Shown in pieces: positions 1 through 6,930 of a stretch of DNA of 24,217 nt (its first letter is position 1; each line of letters opens with the position of its first letter). Source of the stretch: an uncultured Alphaproteobacteria bacterium (GTDB taxonomy: Bacteria > Pseudomonadota > Alphaproteobacteria > RF32 > CAG-239); contig URWU01000004.1 of the NCBI GenBank assembly GCA_900551585.1, positions 1 through 24,217 on the forward strand. Direction: 5' to 3'. Made by a program: the position numbers and the translations under genes. The notes below the pieces were generated by a model, which searched no databases, was not told where the DNA came from, and worked only from the letters and a program-made list of their open reading frames with translations.

Positions 1-98
1 TTTTGAGCGAAGAAGTTGAGCTGCCCGCCGCTGCCAAGGCTGCCAAAAAAGAAGCCAAAGGCAAAGCTGCTAATTCTAATAAAAAAGCTAAGAAATAG
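1..98 (+). CDS. yajC: C-terminal end of YajC (partial, cut by window edge)
   Basis: An open frame enters from the left edge, is read from base 3, and ends at TAG 96-98. The visible 31 residues are an Ala/Lys/Glu-rich tail (ending NSNKKAKK) with no domain of its own. The call rests on position: it lies 12 bases before secD, and yajC-secD-secF is the usual bacterial order. YajC is a small single-span inner-membrane subunit of the SecDF-YajC complex, and many alphaproteobacterial YajC proteins carry a charged, low-complexity cytoplasmic tail like this. The membrane span is outside the window, so identity is inferred. Confidence 0.55.
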   Translation, partial: LSEEVELPAAAKAAKKEAKGKAANSNKKAKK

Positions 99-110
99 AA
101 GGCATAAAAT

Positions 111-1655
111 ATGTATAAACTGTCAAAATCACTGATTATGGTCATTATCGGGGTATGCCTGCTCGGCATATTCTTTTCAATCCCGAATCTGGTGCCCAAC
201 AAAGATAATCTGCCCAAATGGTGGCAGCCGGTTAATCTGGGCTTAGACTTACAGGGCGGTTCAAACCTGCTTTTGGAAGTCAAAGTCGACGATGTCATCA
301 AAGAAAGAATGGGCTCCGTTGAAGATTCAGTCCGCCAGGCTCTGCGCGAAAACAAAATCCGCTATCAGAACCTGCGTGCCGGAGAAAAAGAAGTTACCGT
401 TAAAATCGATAACCTCAACTCCCGCAACAAAGCAATGTCCGCTTTCCGCAAAATCGACACGGATTTGAACGTTGAAGAAGGCGAAGACGGTACCATCAAA
501 ATCAGCTATACCGATGTTGCTTTGAACAAACTTAAAATCAAAATCGTTGAACAGTCGATTGAAATCGTCCGCCGCCGTATTGATGAGCTCGGTACCAAAG
601 AGCCGGTCATTCAACGTCAGGGCAATGATCGAATCGTTGTTCAGCTGCCGGGTCTGCAAAACCCCGAATATGTTAAAACCCTGCTCGGCAAGACAGCAAA
701 AATGTCTTTCCATTTGGTTGATTCCAACACCACAGCCGCAGACGCGCGCCGCGGCAAGTTGTCAAACACCTCCCGTCTGGTTCCGGGCAGCGACGGCGGT
801 TCTTATGTCATCAGCCGCAAACCTGTTGTCGGCGGTGAGAACTTGGTTGACGCACAGCCGGTCTTCCAGGAAGGCGAGCCGGTGGTCAGTTTCAAATTCA
901 ACTCTATCGGCGGCAAAAAGTTCGGCGAAGCCACCAAAAACAATGTCGGCGAAAGACTGGCGATTGTTTTGGATAATGAAGTTATTTCCGCTCCGACCAT
1001 TCAGGGCGCCATTTTAGGCGGTTCCGGCGTTATTACCGGCAGCTTTACCGTTAAATCGGCCAATGATTTGGCTCTGCTGTTGCGTTCCGGTGCTCTGCCT
1101 GCTCCTCTGGAAGTTTTGGAAGAGAGAACCGTCGGTGCCGGTCTCGGTACTGACTCGATTACTGCCGGCGCGATTGCCTGCGTTATCGGTCTGGCCGCGG
1201 TTATTATCTTTATGATTGCCGCTTACGGCCTGTTCGGCGTTTTCACCACTTTAGCAGTGTTCATGAACCTGTTCCTGCTTTTGGGAATTTTGAGCGTCAT
1301 GGGCGCAACCTTAACCCTGCCCGGTATTGCCGGTGTTATCCTGACTGTCGGCATGGCAGTTGACGCCAATGTTCTGATTTTTGAGCGCATGCGCGAAGAA
1401 GTCAAACTCGGACGTTCAACCAAAGACGCCGCCGAAGCCGGTTTCCGCGAAGCCTGGGCAACGATTTTGGACTCTAACCTCACGACTTTGGTCGCCGCAT
1501 TTGTGCTGTTTTACTTCGGCACCGGCCCGGTCAGAGGCTTTGCCGTTACTCTGACCATCGGTATTTTAACTTCGATGTTCACTTCGGTTACCGTTACCAG
1601 AGTTATTATCGCGACTTGGATTGAGCGCTATAAGCCCACCAAATTGCCAATCTAA
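111..1655 (+). CDS. secD: Protein translocase subunit SecD
   Basis: SecD works with SecF and YajC in the inner membrane, using the proton gradient to help complete translocation of proteins through SecYEG. The 514-residue product has an N-terminal membrane helix (about 8-27), then the family signature LGLDLQGGSNLLLEV (43-57). A large periplasmic region (about 60-335) follows, and then five C-terminal helices. The fourth-helix motif GMAVDANVLIFERMREE (about 414-430) carries the conserved Asp needed for proton-coupled function. Length is shorter than the E. coli protein (615) but usual for alphaproteobacteria. An AAGG lies a few bases before ATG 111. secF follows after an 18-base gap, so the two are co-transcribed. 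Confidence 0.97.
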   Translation: MYKLSKSLIMVIIGVCLLGIFFSIPNLVPNKDNLPKWWQPVNLGLDLQGGSNLLLEVKVDDVIKERMGSVEDSVRQALRENKIRYQNLRAGEKEVTVKIDNLNSRNKAMSAFRKIDTDLNVEEGEDGTIKISYTDVALNKLKIKIVEQSIEIVRRRIDELGTKEPVIQRQGNDRIVVQLPGLQNPEYVKTLLGKTAKMSFHLVDSNTTAADARRGKLSNTSRLVPGSDGGSYVISRKPVVGGENLVDAQPVFQEGEPVVSFKFNSIGGKKFGEATKNNVGERLAIVLDNEVISAPTIQGAILGGSGVITGSFTVKSANDLALLLRSGALPAPLEVLEERTVGAGLGTDSITAGAIACVIGLAAVIIFMIAAYGLFGVFTTLAVFMNLFLLLGILSVMGATLTLPGIAGVILTVGMAVDANVLIFERMREEVKLGRSTKDAAEAGFREAWATILDSNLTTLVAAFVLFYFGTGPVRGFAVTLTIGILTSMFTSVTVTRVIIATWIERYKPTKLPI

Positions 1656-1673
1656 GCAGAAGGAATATTTAAA

Positions 1674-2615
1674 ATGAAAATTTTTAGTTGGATTACTAAA
1701 GACACAAATATCAATTTCATGGGCGCCAGAAAATGGACTTATGCCATTTCCGGACTGAGCATGATTTTGGCTGTCTTCTTTATTCTCACCCAAAGCTTTA
1801 ACTACGGAATTGATTTTTCCGGCGGTATTTTGATGGAGATTAAAGATGATCAGGTAATTAACCTCGATACCCTGCGTAAAGAACTAGATCACATGGATAT
1901 CGGCGAAATCAATATCCAGACTATCGGTGATTCCGGTCAGGAAGTGATGATTCGCGCCCAGGCACAAATGCTTGATGAAAAAGAGCAGATGAAAGCTGTC
2001 AACGAAATCAAAAAGATTTTGGGTACAGATGTTGAAATCCGCAAAGTTGAGCTGGTCGGCCCGCAAGTCGGTGACGAACTCAAACGCGACGGTGTTTTGG
2101 CTTCGGTGATTGCCGTTCTCGGTATCACCCTTTATGTCTGGTTCCGTTTTGAATGGCAGTTTGCTTTAGGCGCCATGATTGGCCTGCTGCACGATATTCT
2201 GGTTACCGTCGGTTTATTGTCGCTGTTCCAGATTGATTTCAGCCTGACAACTGTGGCCGCCATTCTGACGCTGGCCGGTTATTCGGTCAATGACACGGTG
2301 GTCACCTATGACCGTATCAGAGAAAATCTGCGCAAGTATAAAACCATGCCGCAGGTTCAGCTCCTGAACAAAAGTATTAATGATATTTTCTCCAGAACAT
2401 TGCTGACCGGTTTCACCACCCTGCTCGCCTCTCTGGCGCTGTTGATTTGGGGCGGCGACGCATTGCGCAGCTTTTCGTTCACGCTGGTTTGGGGTATTTT
2501 AATCGGTACTTATTCTTCAATTTACGTTTCAACCGTTATTTTAGACTGGTTTGATTTACGCAAATCCATGGAGAATAAAGACAAAGATCTAAACCCGTTC
2601 GGAAATGTCGGTTAA
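1674..2615 (+). CDS. secF: Protein translocase subunit SecF
   Basis: SecF is the partner of SecD in the SecDF inner-membrane export motor. The product has 313 residues. A first membrane helix (about 22-41) is followed by the signature YGIDFSGG (44-51). A short periplasmic domain and five membrane helices come next, with the motif GYSVNDTVVTYDRIREN typical of SecF helix 4, then a short charged cytoplasmic tail. Length matches single-gene SecF proteins (about 310-325). An AAGGA precedes ATG 1674 at good spacing. It is the last gene of the yajC-secD-secF unit, because a strong intrinsic terminator begins 9 bases after the stop. Confidence 0.97.
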   Translation: MKIFSWITKDTNINFMGARKWTYAISGLSMILAVFFILTQSFNYGIDFSGGILMEIKDDQVINLDTLRKELDHMDIGEINIQTIGDSGQEVMIRAQAQMLDEKEQMKAVNEIKKILGTDVEIRKVELVGPQVGDELKRDGVLASVIAVLGITLYVWFRFEWQFALGAMIGLLHDILVTVGLLSLFQIDFSLTTVAAILTLAGYSVNDTVVTYDRIRENLRKYKTMPQVQLLNKSINDIFSRTLLTGFTTLLASLALLIWGGDALRSFSFTLVWGILIGTYSSIYVSTVILDWFDLRKSMENKDKDLNPFGNVG

Positions 2616-2623
2616 GAAAACAA

Positions 2624-2657
2624 AAAGTCCCCTGAAAATTCAGGGGACTTTTTTTAT
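2624..2657 (+). terminator. Intrinsic terminator of the secDF operon
   Basis: A perfect 11-bp stem (AAAGTCCCCTG 2624-2634 with CAGGGGACTTT 2641-2651) closes a 6-base loop and runs into a T tract at 2649-2655. It starts 9 bases after the secF stop codon. The A tract on the 5' side means it could also act on the minus strand, but no minus-strand gene ends here. Confidence 0.92.
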
Positions 2658-2855
2658 AACCGGCAACCCAAAACAAGCCGCCGCAAACACAAAATTTATC
2701 CTGAATTAACAATAATATAGACAAAAGTTTTATTAAACTTCTCTTAACCAATTTTTGCTATGATTTGAACAGTTAAAAATTGTGCTTTAGATATTGCAAA
2801 TTGAAATTTTGTATGCTACATAATTGGTACGGAATAAAGATAGGATGTTATATCG

Positions 2856-3215
2856 ATGATTATTGATAGTAACAATAAAAAGCAGAAGAGCATTTTGACC
2901 AACAAATGCTTTTATCAGACGACGGCACAAATAATGCGTGACTTTGAAGACAAGGGTTACGCAAACTCTGCTGATGAAACTGCAAAAGTCATTTCCGCCT
3001 ATCATCAGATTGTCAAAAGAAAAGTCCGCAACAACTTCAATCCCGATTATAATGCGGCTTTCCGCCGGATTGACAGCGCAATCGACAGTCTGGCCAACAA
3101 AGTCTTTTATGATTGTGATAAAAAAAGTCACGATTATGCTTACCGTTCCTTTGAAGAATTTGACCATATCAACGCTATTGTTACCCGTCAGAGAGTTAAA
3201 AAAGGCATTTCCTAA
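2856..3215 (+). CDS. Small soluble protein of unknown function
   Basis: This 119-residue protein is not recognised. It is hydrophilic, has no signal peptide or membrane helix, and is rich in Lys, Asp and Asn. It looks mostly helical, with segments at about 20-55 and 65-110, and a basic C-terminus (RQRVKKGIS). Support for a real gene: an AGGA at 2842-2845 ahead of ATG 2856 (spacing slightly long), a dedicated terminator 28 bases after the stop, and an AT-rich 200-base upstream region that could hold a promoter. It is flanked by secF and gpsA, both with separate signals, so it is probably monocistronic. No function is proposed. Confidence 0.75.
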   Translation: MIIDSNNKKQKSILTNKCFYQTTAQIMRDFEDKGYANSADETAKVISAYHQIVKRKVRNNFNPDYNAAFRRIDSAIDSLANKVFYDCDKKSHDYAYRSFEEFDHINAIVTRQRVKKGIS

Positions 3216-3242
3216 TCGGTTTTCGCTTTTCTGTTGTTGTTT

Positions 3243-3267
3243 CCGCTGTTTCAGCGGTGTTTTTTTA
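3243..3267 (+). terminator. Intrinsic terminator after the 2856-3215 gene
   Basis: CCGCTG (3243-3248) and CAGCGG (3252-3257) form a 6-bp stem with a TTT loop. TGT and a run of seven T follow (3260-3266). It lies 28 bases after the stop codon at 3215. Confidence 0.8.
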
Positions 3268-3368
3268 TGTGCAAATTGTTAATCTTTATAAATCTAGATT
3301 GAACTTCGGATACTTTTGCGTTATTGCTATGGGTATTACTGATTTAAACTAATTTAAGGAATTGATTG

Positions 3369-4352
3369 ATGAAAAATATTTCACTAATCGGCTGCGGCCG
3401 CTGGGGTACTTTTTTAGGTTGGTATGCCGCTAATTATTGCAAAACCAACATCAGCGGAACCGATATGTATGATATTCCCACATCGCCTAATTTTATTGAA
3501 CTGCGCGACACCCGCAAAAATCCTTATTTAACCCTGACAGATAATATGTTTCTGCATGATAATCTTGAAGATGTTTTGAAAAATGACACGATTATCATCT
3601 CTATCGGCTGCCAATATTTCCGCGGCTTGTGCAAACAGCTGAACGGCTTTGACCTCACCGGAAAAACTTTCCTGCTGGCGATGAAAGGCCTGGAAGAGCC
3701 CAGCGCCAAAATCATGCATGATATTATGAAAGAAGAAATCGCCCAAAATATTCATATTGCCGTTCTTGCCGGTCCCGGCCATGTTCAGGACTATATGAAG
3801 GGTGTGCCGTCCTGCGCCGTCATTGACAGCTATGACGAAAAAACCAAAGACTATCTGATTAAGCTTCTGCAAAGCGACCTCATTCGTTTTTATTACGGTT
3901 CCGACCTCATCGGCAACCAAATCGGCGCCGCCCTCAAAAATGTTATCGGCCTGGCAGCCGGTATTCTTGACGGTCTGGAGTGGCACGGTCTTAAAGGTGC
4001 TTTGATGGCTCGCGCCCCGATTGAAGTCGGCCGCTTTATCAACCATTTTCACGGCAACCCGCACACGGCTTATGGCCTGGCTCATCTCGGCGATTATGAA
4101 GCCACTCTTTTTTCTCCGCACAGTCACAACCGCACTTATGGCGAAAAATTTGCCCGCGGTGAAGATTTCGGCAAACTGGCAGAAGGCGTTCCGACCCTTA
4201 AAGCCGTTAAAATCATTGCCGATAAAGAGGGAATCGATATGCCGATTTGTCAGGCGCTGTATAAAGCTATCTACGAAAAAGCCGACATCAAATCGACAAT
4301 CAAAGATATGTTCAGCCGTGATTTGAAACAGGAGTTTACCCACATCTGCTAG
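3369..4352 (+). CDS. gpsA: Glycerol-3-phosphate dehydrogenase [NAD(P)+]
   Basis: GpsA reduces dihydroxyacetone phosphate to sn-glycerol 3-phosphate in the cytoplasm, supplying the phospholipid backbone. The 327-residue product begins with a Rossmann nucleotide-binding loop GCGRWG (8-13). Further landmarks are AGPGH (134-138, the position of the usual GPSFA-type loop), the catalytic lysine in ALKNVIG (K190), the ARAPIEVGR segment, and GLAHLGDYEAT followed by SHNRTYG, matching the family's GLGDL...SRNR region. Several signatures are diverged from E. coli GpsA. TTG 3366 directly precedes ATG 3369. I take the ATG, which has AAGGA at 3356-3360 ahead of it. The stop codon's last base is the first base of a REP-like repeat. 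Confidence 0.9.
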   Translation: MKNISLIGCGRWGTFLGWYAANYCKTNISGTDMYDIPTSPNFIELRDTRKNPYLTLTDNMFLHDNLEDVLKNDTIIISIGCQYFRGLCKQLNGFDLTGKTFLLAMKGLEEPSAKIMHDIMKEEIAQNIHIAVLAGPGHVQDYMKGVPSCAVIDSYDEKTKDYLIKLLQSDLIRFYYGSDLIGNQIGAALKNVIGLAAGILDGLEWHGLKGALMARAPIEVGRFINHFHGNPHTAYGLAHLGDYEATLFSPHSHNRTYGEKFARGEDFGKLAEGVPTLKAVKIIADKEGIDMPICQALYKAIYEKADIKSTIKDMFSRDLKQEFTHIC

Positions 4353-4412
4353 TCGGGGACGCCCGACGGCGCAGGCAAGCGCCTGAGGCATGGGTTAGCT
4401 GACGCACCGCCT
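4352..4412 (+). repeat. REP-like multi-hairpin repeat, copy 1 (on the gpsA stop)
   Basis: This copy matches the tandem units at 24071-24217. It begins with hairpin GTCGGG (4352-4357)/CCCGAC (4362-4367), a perfect 6-bp stem with a 4-base loop. The core CAGGC-AAGC-GCCTG follows, then GAGGCATG, TTAGCTGACGCACCGC and a short variable end. It begins at the last base of the gpsA TAG, so it may act as a 3' mRNA end or stabiliser for gpsA. No transposase or open frame of its own belongs to it. Confidence 0.75.
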
Positions 4413-4660
4413 CCGCTGTCGGCACAGAATCTTGTCGCTCAGCGCTGTCGTCATTCTGACACTGAGCATAGCGAAGTGGAAGAATCCAGTCAAATAATGT
4501 AGCCTTATTCTTCTGGATCCTCACGCGAATATTGACCTCAACAGACTGGCGCTGTTGTCCTGCGGAGCGGCCAATAAAGCGCAGGATGACACTCCTGCGT
4601 CAATGCAAAACATTGACAAGATTTCTCTGAACACAGGGTGACACTCCCGTATATCGTTGT
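4413..4660. repeat. Palindrome-rich non-coding repeat debris
   Basis: No gene is supported here. The stretch is built from short inverted repeats. GAATCCAG (about 4484-4491) faces CTGGATCC (about 4513-4520) with one mismatch. TCCTGCG (4558-4564) pairs with CGCAGGA (4580-4586), which can instead pair with the next TCCTGCG (4593-4599). GTCAATG (4599-4605) pairs perfectly with CATTGAC (4611-4617). Phrases such as GTCATTCTGA...GCGAAG...GAATCC and GGATGACAC resemble dispersed intergenic repeats seen in many bacterial genomes. Most likely this is several decayed copies of small palindromic repeats. Confidence 0.6.
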
Positions 4661-4682
4661 CAGAGTATGACTGTTTTTTTAA

Positions 4683-4710
4683 TTGCAAATTAAGTTTTGT
4701 TCTCTAGAAT
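4683..4710 (+). promoter_or_regulatory. Sigma70-type promoter for the small RNA at about 4717
   Basis: A -35 TTGCAA (4683-4688) and -10 TAGAAT (4705-4710) are separated by 16 bases. Start of transcription would fall at about 4716-4720, just before the structured region that ends in the terminator at 4847-4880. Confidence 0.55.
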
Positions 4711-4716
4711 GAGTCT

Positions 4717-4880
4717 CGCAGTTCAGAGATGGGCTGTGGTGTCTTCAAACATCTTCATAACAATATCCACTTCTGGTGGAGTATTGGGAAATAAGTGTGC
4801 CTGCACAACGAATAACCATGACTGTGTTATGACAGTTTGAAGCTCCACCGCCTTGGGTTTTCCCCGGGCGGTTTTGTTTT
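4717..4880 (+). ncRNA. Structured small RNA, possibly a 6S-type RNA
   Basis: Between a promoter and a strong terminator lie about 160 bases without an open frame that fold into a rod. Its closing stem pairs GGGC-GTGG-CTTCAAAC (4731-4750) with GTTTGAAG-CCAC-GCC (4835-4852), with small internal loops. Further in, CATAAC (4756-4761) pairs with GTTATG (4826-4831). Inside sits a hairpin AATATCCAC (4762-4770)/GTGGAGTATT (4776-4785) with loop TTCTG. About 40 mainly unpaired bases (4786-4825) remain on the 3' side. Length, rod shape, asymmetric interior and lone-gene layout fit alphaproteobacterial 6S RNA, which binds RNA polymerase sigma70 holoenzyme. I cannot confirm conserved 6S sequence blocks, so the family is a guess. 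The small-RNA gene itself is better supported. It is not tmRNA, SRP RNA or RNase P RNA, whose signatures are absent. Confidence 0.55.
4847..4880 (+). terminator. Intrinsic terminator of the small RNA
   Basis: ACCGCCTTGGG (4847-4857) and CCCCGGGCGGT (4862-4872) form an 11-position stem with one T/C mismatch and a TTTT loop. GTTTTGTTTT follows. The 5' arm overlaps the 3' strand of the RNA's closing stem (CCAC-GCC), so closing-stem and terminator pairings compete. Confidence 0.88.
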
Positions 4881-4916
4881 AACAGTAACAAAAGAGCAGC
4901 GCGGGACGTAAGGCAC

Positions 4917-4953
4917 TTTAAACCGAAGCCTCAGGCGCTGCCTGTAAAACAGG
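4917..4953 (-). repeat. REP-like repeat, inverted and diverged copy
   Basis: Read on the minus strand, this matches the core of the 4352 and 24071 repeats: CAGGC-AGC-GCCTGAGGC followed by GGTTTA. The bases between the outer CCTG and the CAGGC differ from other copies, yet the alternating arms remain (CCTGT...ACAGG and CAGGC...GCCTG). On the plus strand its last arm, ACAGG (4949-4953), overlaps the AGGAG ribosome-binding site (4951-4955) of the regulator gene that starts at 4964. Confidence 0.55.
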
Positions 4954-4963
4954 AGCTGAAAGT

Positions 4964-5191
4964 ATGATTATTGAAAAAATAGAATCCCGTGCCGTAAGAC
5001 GGGTTATCGGGGAAGAATTATGGCGGGTTCGCCGCTTGCGCAATCTCTCGCTTTCCCAATTATCAAAGCAAATCGGATTTCCGGTCAATGTCTTGGACAA
5101 GGCCGAGCAAGGGCGCGGCGTTCCGGTTTATATTTTGATTAAGCTTTTGATATTTTATAAGCGAAAAATTTTAGTCGAATTGGTTGATTAA
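4964..5191 (+). CDS. Small XRE-type helix-turn-helix protein
   Basis: A 75-residue protein with a Cro/C1-type (XRE) DNA-binding domain filling residues about 15-70. The segment LWRVRRLRNLSLSQLSKQIG gives helix 1-2, and the recognition-helix region PVNVLDKAEQGRG ends in the usual 'E-x-G' turn. There is no second domain, so it is a minimal repressor-like protein whose target is unknown. AGGAG at 4951-4955 sits 8 bases before ATG 4964, and this site is covered by the end of an inverted REP-like repeat (hairpin CCTGT/ACAGG). It stands alone between the small RNA terminator and the terminator shared with accD. No partner toxin or phage gene is adjacent. Confidence 0.8.
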   Translation: MIIEKIESRAVRRVIGEELWRVRRLRNLSLSQLSKQIGFPVNVLDKAEQGRGVPVYILIKLLIFYKRKILVELVD

Positions 5192-5200
5192 ACAATTATA

Positions 5201-5230
5201 AAAAAGCCTCCCTTTGGGGAGGCTTAATTT
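5201..5230. terminator. Bidirectional terminator between the regulator gene and accD
   Basis: AAGCCTCCC (5204-5212) and GGGAGGCTT (5217-5225) form a perfect 9-bp stem with loop TTTG. The plus strand continues AATTTTTATTTT. The minus strand runs into six T from the A tract ending at 5205. Both converging genes end within about 13 bases of the stem, so one hairpin serves both. Confidence 0.9.
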
Positions 5231-6112
5231 TTATTTTGCCGTAATCGACAATGTGTTTAATTTCGGTTTCTGATGAGTGAGAATGCTGATAACTTTTACC
5301 AGTTCGTCTTTCATCTCATTACGGGTGACAACAATGTCAACCATGCCGTGCTCTTTCAAATATTCGGCACGCTGGAAACCCTCAGGCAGTTTTTCGCGAA
5401 TGGTCTGTTCAATAACGCGGGCGCCGGCAAAACCAATCATGCAGCCTTTTTCGGCAATATGAACATCACCCAGCATAGCAAAAGAAGCCGAAACGCCGCC
5501 GGTGGTCGGGTCTGTCAAAACAGAGATAAACGGCAGGCCTTTTTCTTTAACCATATTAACCGCAGCCGTGGTTCTGGCCATTTGCATTAAAGACAGCATG
5601 CCTTCCTGCATACGTGCGCCGCCGGAAGCGGTTACGGTAATCAGCGGGCAATTATTCTTCATGGCAACTTCAGCCGCCTTGACAATGCCTTCGCCGACAG
5701 CCATACCCATTGAACCGCCCATAAAAGAGAAATCCATGGCCGCAATCACACAGGTAATGCCGCCGATTTCGCCCTGAGCGACTTTGATGGCGTCATCTTC
5801 GCCGGTTGATTTGCGATATGCTTTCAAACGGTCGGTATATTTTTTGGAATCCTTAAAGCTCAAAGGATCTTCTTTGAGTTTCGGCAGAGCAATTTCTTTA
5901 TATTCGCCGTTGTCGAACAACAATTCCAAACGTTTTTTGGTGGCCAGACGCAGATGGTGGTCGCATTTGGTGCAAACGTAGTTGCTTTTATCCAGTTCTT
6001 TGGTGAACAACATCTGACCGCAGTTCGGACATTTGGTCCAGAGATTGTCGGCAATCTCTTTGGCGGTAATCTTTTTCACTTTGGGTCTAACAAAGTCGGT
6101 AAGCCAGTTCAT
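5231..6112 (-). CDS. accD: Acetyl-CoA carboxylase carboxyltransferase subunit beta
   Basis: AccD pairs with AccA as the carboxyltransferase half of acetyl-CoA carboxylase, moving CO2 from biotin on AccB to acetyl-CoA to give malonyl-CoA, the first step of fatty-acid synthesis. The 293-residue product has the N-terminal four-cysteine zinc ribbon (C28, C31, C47, C50). The crotonase-like core follows, with GGARMQEG and TDPTTGGVSASFAMLGD. AAGGAT precedes ATG 6112. It is the last gene of the minus-strand run after lapA and ends at a shared terminator. In many alphaproteobacteria accD follows trpB-trpA and precedes folC. Neither trp genes nor folC are present here. accA lies in the same run, four genes upstream. 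Confidence 0.96.
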   Translation of the reverse strand: MNWLTDFVRPKVKKITAKEIADNLWTKCPNCGQMLFTKELDKSNYVCTKCDHHLRLATKKRLELLFDNGEYKEIALPKLKEDPLSFKDSKKYTDRLKAYRKSTGEDDAIKVAQGEIGGITCVIAAMDFSFMGGSMGMAVGEGIVKAAEVAMKNNCPLITVTASGGARMQEGMLSLMQMARTTAAVNMVKEKGLPFISVLTDPTTGGVSASFAMLGDVHIAEKGCMIGFAGARVIEQTIREKLPEGFQRAEYLKEHGMVDIVVTRNEMKDELVKVISILTHQKPKLNTLSITAK

Positions 6113-6156
6113 TTTATATCCTTTATAAGGTTACAACAGATACTCAACACAAAGCG

Positions 6157-6549
6157 TTATTGGTCTTTTTTATTGCGCTTGAACCAAGCGGCAATTCTTT
6201 GTTTGAGCGGAGGTTTGGGCAAAGCTGCCTTTTCTTCTTTCAGCGTTGAGATATTCTCATGCAGGCCTTCAACCTCTTTAGCCAGTTTTTGCTGCTCTTT
6301 GCTCAGTTTCTTGTTTTGTTTTTTCTGGTGGCGCAGTTGCTTGCGCAGCGGCGCATAACCAATCCAGGAATCGATTTTGGCCCAGATGAAACCAACAACA
6401 ATGAAAAAGACAATCGCAACACTTAAGGAAACCGTCACTTCGATATAAAAAGGCCACAGATTAAAAGTTGCCAAGTCGTTATTTACAAAGGCAAAAACCA
6501 AAACGACAGCCAAAACAATCAATCTAATCAGCGCTTTTATGAAACCCAT
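6157..6549 (-). CDS. LapA-type (DUF1049) inner-membrane protein
   Basis: A 130-residue membrane protein of the LapA/DUF1049 family, related to E. coli LapA (YciS), which acts with LapB in control of lipopolysaccharide synthesis. It has two membrane helices (about 5-24 and 39-62) separated by a short loop with the family-like FAFVNNDLATFNLWPF segment. A basic coiled coil (about 70-110) and a Lys/Arg-rich tail follow. AAAGGGG lies 8 bases ahead of ATG 6549. Position between ihfB and accD is the usual alphaproteobacterial arrangement and supports the call. No LapB (TPR) gene is adjacent. The exact role in this organism is not shown by the sequence. Confidence 0.8.
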   Translation of the reverse strand: MGFIKALIRLIVLAVVLVFAFVNNDLATFNLWPFYIEVTVSLSVAIVFFIVVGFIWAKIDSWIGYAPLRKQLRHQKKQNKKLSKEQQKLAKEVEGLHENISTLKEEKAALPKPPLKQRIAAWFKRNKKDQ

Positions 6550-6601
6550 GAGCGGAACCCCTTTCTATGATTTCAGATTATTGACTCGAACTAAAGTTAA
6601 T

Positions 6602-6886
6602 TTAGCTATTCTTATTCAATAATTCAAACAATTGCTTACCGGTTTTGAAGTGCGGAATGTTACGCTCTTCAACTTTTACCTGCTCGCCGGTTCTGGGATT
6701 TTTAGCAACACGCGGTGTGCGCTGACGAACCGAAAAAGCACCAAAGCCGCGGAATTCAACGCGATCGCCATTGGCCAGAGAGTTGATGATTTTATCAAAA
6801 ACAACGGCAACAATGCGCTCAACGTCTTTAACCATCAGATGGGGATTTTTGTTAGCAATTTTTTCAATTAATTCAGATCTAGTCAC
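6602..6886 (-). CDS. ihfB: Integration host factor subunit beta
   Basis: IHF beta pairs with IHF alpha to form a sequence-specific DNA-bending protein used in transcription, recombination and nucleoid packing. I place the start at GTG 6886, giving 94 residues, the same length as E. coli IhfB. It begins VTRSELIEKIANKNPHL, matching the family start, and GAGG sits 6 bases before the GTG. A TTG further up (6904) would add six atypical residues. The DNA-binding arm shows RVAKNPRTGEQVKV with the intercalating proline in NPRTG, followed by PHFKTGKQL. A possible promoter lies at 6931-6959, so it may be transcribed independently of rmuC. Confidence 0.95.
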   Translation of the reverse strand: MTRSELIEKIANKNPHLMVKDVERIVAVVFDKIINSLANGDRVEFRGFGAFSVRQRTPRVAKNPRTGEQVKVEERNIPHFKTGKQLFELLNKNS

Positions 6887-6930
6887 TTTTACCTCTTTTA
6901 ACAATTATTTAATTATTTATTTTTCACACT

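Noticed and set aside
3528..4391. Long minus-strand open frame (287 codons) opposite gpsA, starting MPQALACAV
   Set aside because: gpsA on the other strand has full family signatures. The frame's start lies in the REP-like repeat, and its sequence shows no domain or ribosome-binding site.
4717..4880. tmRNA, SRP RNA or RNase P RNA
   Set aside because: The tag-peptide frame, the SRP Alu/GGAA tetraloop pattern and the RNase P conserved blocks are all missing.
4717..4963. Riboswitch or attenuator controlling the XRE gene
   Set aside because: No known riboswitch core was recognised. The region has its own promoter and terminator, and 83 bases with a repeat separate it from the gene. It is kept only as an alternative to a stand-alone small RNA.
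4964..5191. Toxin-antitoxin antitoxin or phage repressor
   Set aside because: The XRE fold fits, but no toxin, integrase or phage gene is adjacent, so only the DNA-binding domain is called.
4100..5200. tRNA genes in the gpsA-accD gap
   Set aside because: No cloverleaf with conserved TTC and CCA-end features was found on either strand.
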